Source: DIGJ01 sp041821315 (lineage in GTDB: Bacteria > Bacillota > Clostridia > Lachnospirales > Lachnospiraceae). From it: a stretch of DNA of 64,000 nucleotides. Location of the stretch: the NCBI GenBank assembly GCA_041821315.1, contig JBGUEO010000013.1, positions 45,369 to 109,368 on the forward strand, written 5' to 3'. The translations under genes were made by a program, and so were the position numbers. Under the pieces are notes generated by a model that was not told the origin of the DNA, did no database searches, and saw nothing but the letters and a program-made list of their open reading frames with translations. Shown piece by piece: positions 62,822 to 64,000 of this stretch; position 1 is the first letter of the stretch; every line of letters begins with the position of its first letter.

Positions 62822-63733
62822 ATGACGCTTCAGCAGTGCCGATATATCGTAGAGATTTCCAAACATAATTCTATTAGCAAGGCTGCTTCCGCACTTTATG
62901 TGACGCAGCCCAGTATCAGCAAAGCAATCAAAGATTTGGAAGATGATTTAGAGATTACCATTCTAGATAGAACAAATAAAGGCGTTCGCTTCACAAAAGA
63001 AGGCTCAGAATTGCTATTCTATGCTAATATACTGATTGAACAAGCAGAGTCTGTCATCTATCATTTTAACAAGCAAAAGACTACCGATTTAACAAAACTT
63101 TCCATTTCGTCTCAACATTATGGCTTTGCCATAGAGGCGGTGGCAAAGTTAATGGATTATTTAACTGAACGAAAATATGAACTGACGATACGGGAAGGAA
63201 AGACAACCGATGTGATTGATGATGTATATGCAAGCAGAAGTATACTTGGAATTTTATCCATCTCCAATTTAAATAAGGAATTTTTTGAGCGTTATTTTAT
63301 CTCAAAATCATTGGTTTTCACTCCCCTACTTTTGATGAAACAATATGTCTTTCTTAGAAAAGAGCATCCTCTGGCACATCTCAAGTCTATCACCTTAGAA
63401 CAACTGAGAGATTATCCTTATCTGACGTACCAGCAAGACGATATACCACTTTATTTTGCGGAAGAATTCACCAATGTAAACTCTATCACCAAGTTGGTCT
63501 ACCTGAAGGATCGTGGTACCATGAATAATCTCCTGTCGAATACAGATGGCTATAATCTGGGAACTGGCTGCATTGTGGAAAACTATATGAACCCAAATAT
63601 AATCTCTATCCTGCTGGAAGGGCATAATGAAATTCAAGTAGGCTTGGTTAAGCGGTACGATCAATTACTTCCAGAAGAAATTTGGGTTTATATTGATTTC
63701 TTAACAGTAGCCCTAAAAAAATCAGCACCTTAG
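62822..63733 (+). CDS. LysR-family regulator
   Basis: 303 residues. The N-terminal helix-turn-helix is typical (YIVEISKHNSISKAASALYV, then TQPSISKAIKDLEDDLEITI). The C-terminal two-lobed sensor spans about 90-300. AGGAAGGTG lies before the ATG. It is divergent from the acetyltransferase/membrane protein pair with about 245 bases between, so it may control them; its own target is otherwise not evident. Confidence 0.9.
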   Translation: MTLQQCRYIVEISKHNSISKAASALYVTQPSISKAIKDLEDDLEITILDRTNKGVRFTKEGSELLFYANILIEQAESVIYHFNKQKTTDLTKLSISSQHYGFAIEAVAKLMDYLTERKYELTIREGKTTDVIDDVYASRSILGILSISNLNKEFFERYFISKSLVFTPLLLMKQYVFLRKEHPLAHLKSITLEQLRDYPYLTYQQDDIPLYFAEEFTNVNSITKLVYLKDRGTMNNLLSNTDGYNLGTGCIVENYMNPNIISILLEGHNEIQVGLVKRYDQLLPEEIWVYIDFLTVALKKSAP

Positions 63734-63744
63734 AAGGAGTTTTC

Positions 63745-63822
63745 ATGGCTACTACGGTGTCTATATATACATCAAAAGTTACTTTGCAAAATTCCTCATC
63801 TAACCCGGTTTTTAGCAAATAA
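63745..63822 (+). CDS. Possible 25-residue peptide after the LysR gene
   Basis: ATG at 63745, TAA at 63820-63822, with AAGGAG six bases upstream. The peptide is MATTVSIYTSKVTLQNSSSN plus PVFSK and matches nothing I know. The LysR stop is 12 bases upstream, so it is probably co-transcribed. It could be a short regulator, a leader, or a truncated gene start. Confidence 0.3.
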   Translation: MATTVSIYTSKVTLQNSSSNPVFSK

Positions 63823-63880
63823 AAATCCATAGAGCACTTTCAAGGCAAGGTCTCATCCCTTACAGCGATTTATGGATTTT
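63823..63880. repeat. Inverted repeat after the LysR region
   Basis: AAATCCATA near 63823-63831 and TATGGATTT near 63872-63880 are complementary, about 40 bases apart. They may be a long hairpin or a terminal repeat of a small mobile element. The remaining 120 bases to the window edge show no gene. Confidence 0.35.
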
Positions 63881-64000
63881 GTTAAATAGTCAACTATTAT
63901 TTCATATACTGAATAAAAGGACAAATTGTAATAAAAGCAAGCTTTGGTTATGAGGGATAAAGCGATGGTGTAAGTACAAACAAGATATGATTAGCTTGAT

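Overview
The window is about 36% GC by eye, rich in strong AAGGAGG-type ribosome binding sites, and carries BceAB/BceRS-type modules, YesMN-type regulators, BspA-type leucine-rich repeats and an SLH-like glycosidase. This points to a low-GC anaerobic Firmicute, most likely a Lachnospiraceae-type Clostridium. The genus is inference. No rRNA, tRNA, CRISPR array or intact prophage was seen.

Layout. (a) 1-6 kb: end of a lipoprotein gene, then a response regulator, histidine kinase and MacB/LolD-type ABC exporter read as one operon. (b) 6-8.7 kb: a minus-strand TetR, short-chain dehydrogenase and acyltransferase operon with a promoter and palindromic operator. (c) 8.8-11.4 kb: a TPR membrane protein, a 51-residue protein, a PTS EIIA-like protein that lacks the phosphorylated histidine, and an RpiR regulator. 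(d) 11.4-14.5 kb: an ABC-F protein behind a long structured leader with a 33-codon upstream ORF, and divergently a MarR/flavodoxin pair. (e) 15-17.2 kb: two secreted proteins (BspA repeats, fibronectin III). (f) 17.3-22.3 kb: a BceAB plus BceRS-type peptide-antibiotic module, followed by a decayed ABC ATPase. (g) 22.6-31 kb: small stress, regulatory and transport genes. (h) 30.8-43.9 kb: a large minus-strand block for beta-linked disaccharides: GH5-type secreted glycosidase, GH94 phosphorylase closest to N,N'-diacetylchitobiose phosphorylase, phosphohexomutase, sugar ABC transporter, YesMN-type two-component system and ROK kinase. (i) 44-48.5 kb: a graveyard of broken genes around one intact quinone oxidoreductase. 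(j) 48.5-53.1 kb: a PucR-type regulator divergent from a large flavin/Fe-S enoate reductase and an SDR. (k) 53.5-64 kb: small enzymes, acetyltransferases, regulators and several more gene remnants.

How it fits together. In block (h), oligosaccharides cut outside the cell would enter through the ABC transporter and be phosphorolysed. The sugar-1-phosphate would then be isomerised by the mutase and the free sugar phosphorylated by the ROK kinase. The sensor kinase and response regulator lie on either side of the transporter genes. Regions (a), (d), (f) and the YdeI gene at 22.6 kb form a dense set of antibiotic and peptide defence functions.

The most unusual signal is a 65-nt two-hairpin element. 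It is present in the ABC-F leader (13212-13276) and again at the end of the BceS-type kinase gene (17662-17726). Both times it is followed on the same strand by a terminator hairpin and then the start of an ABC ATPase gene. At least fifteen gene remnants show that much of this segment is undergoing decay.
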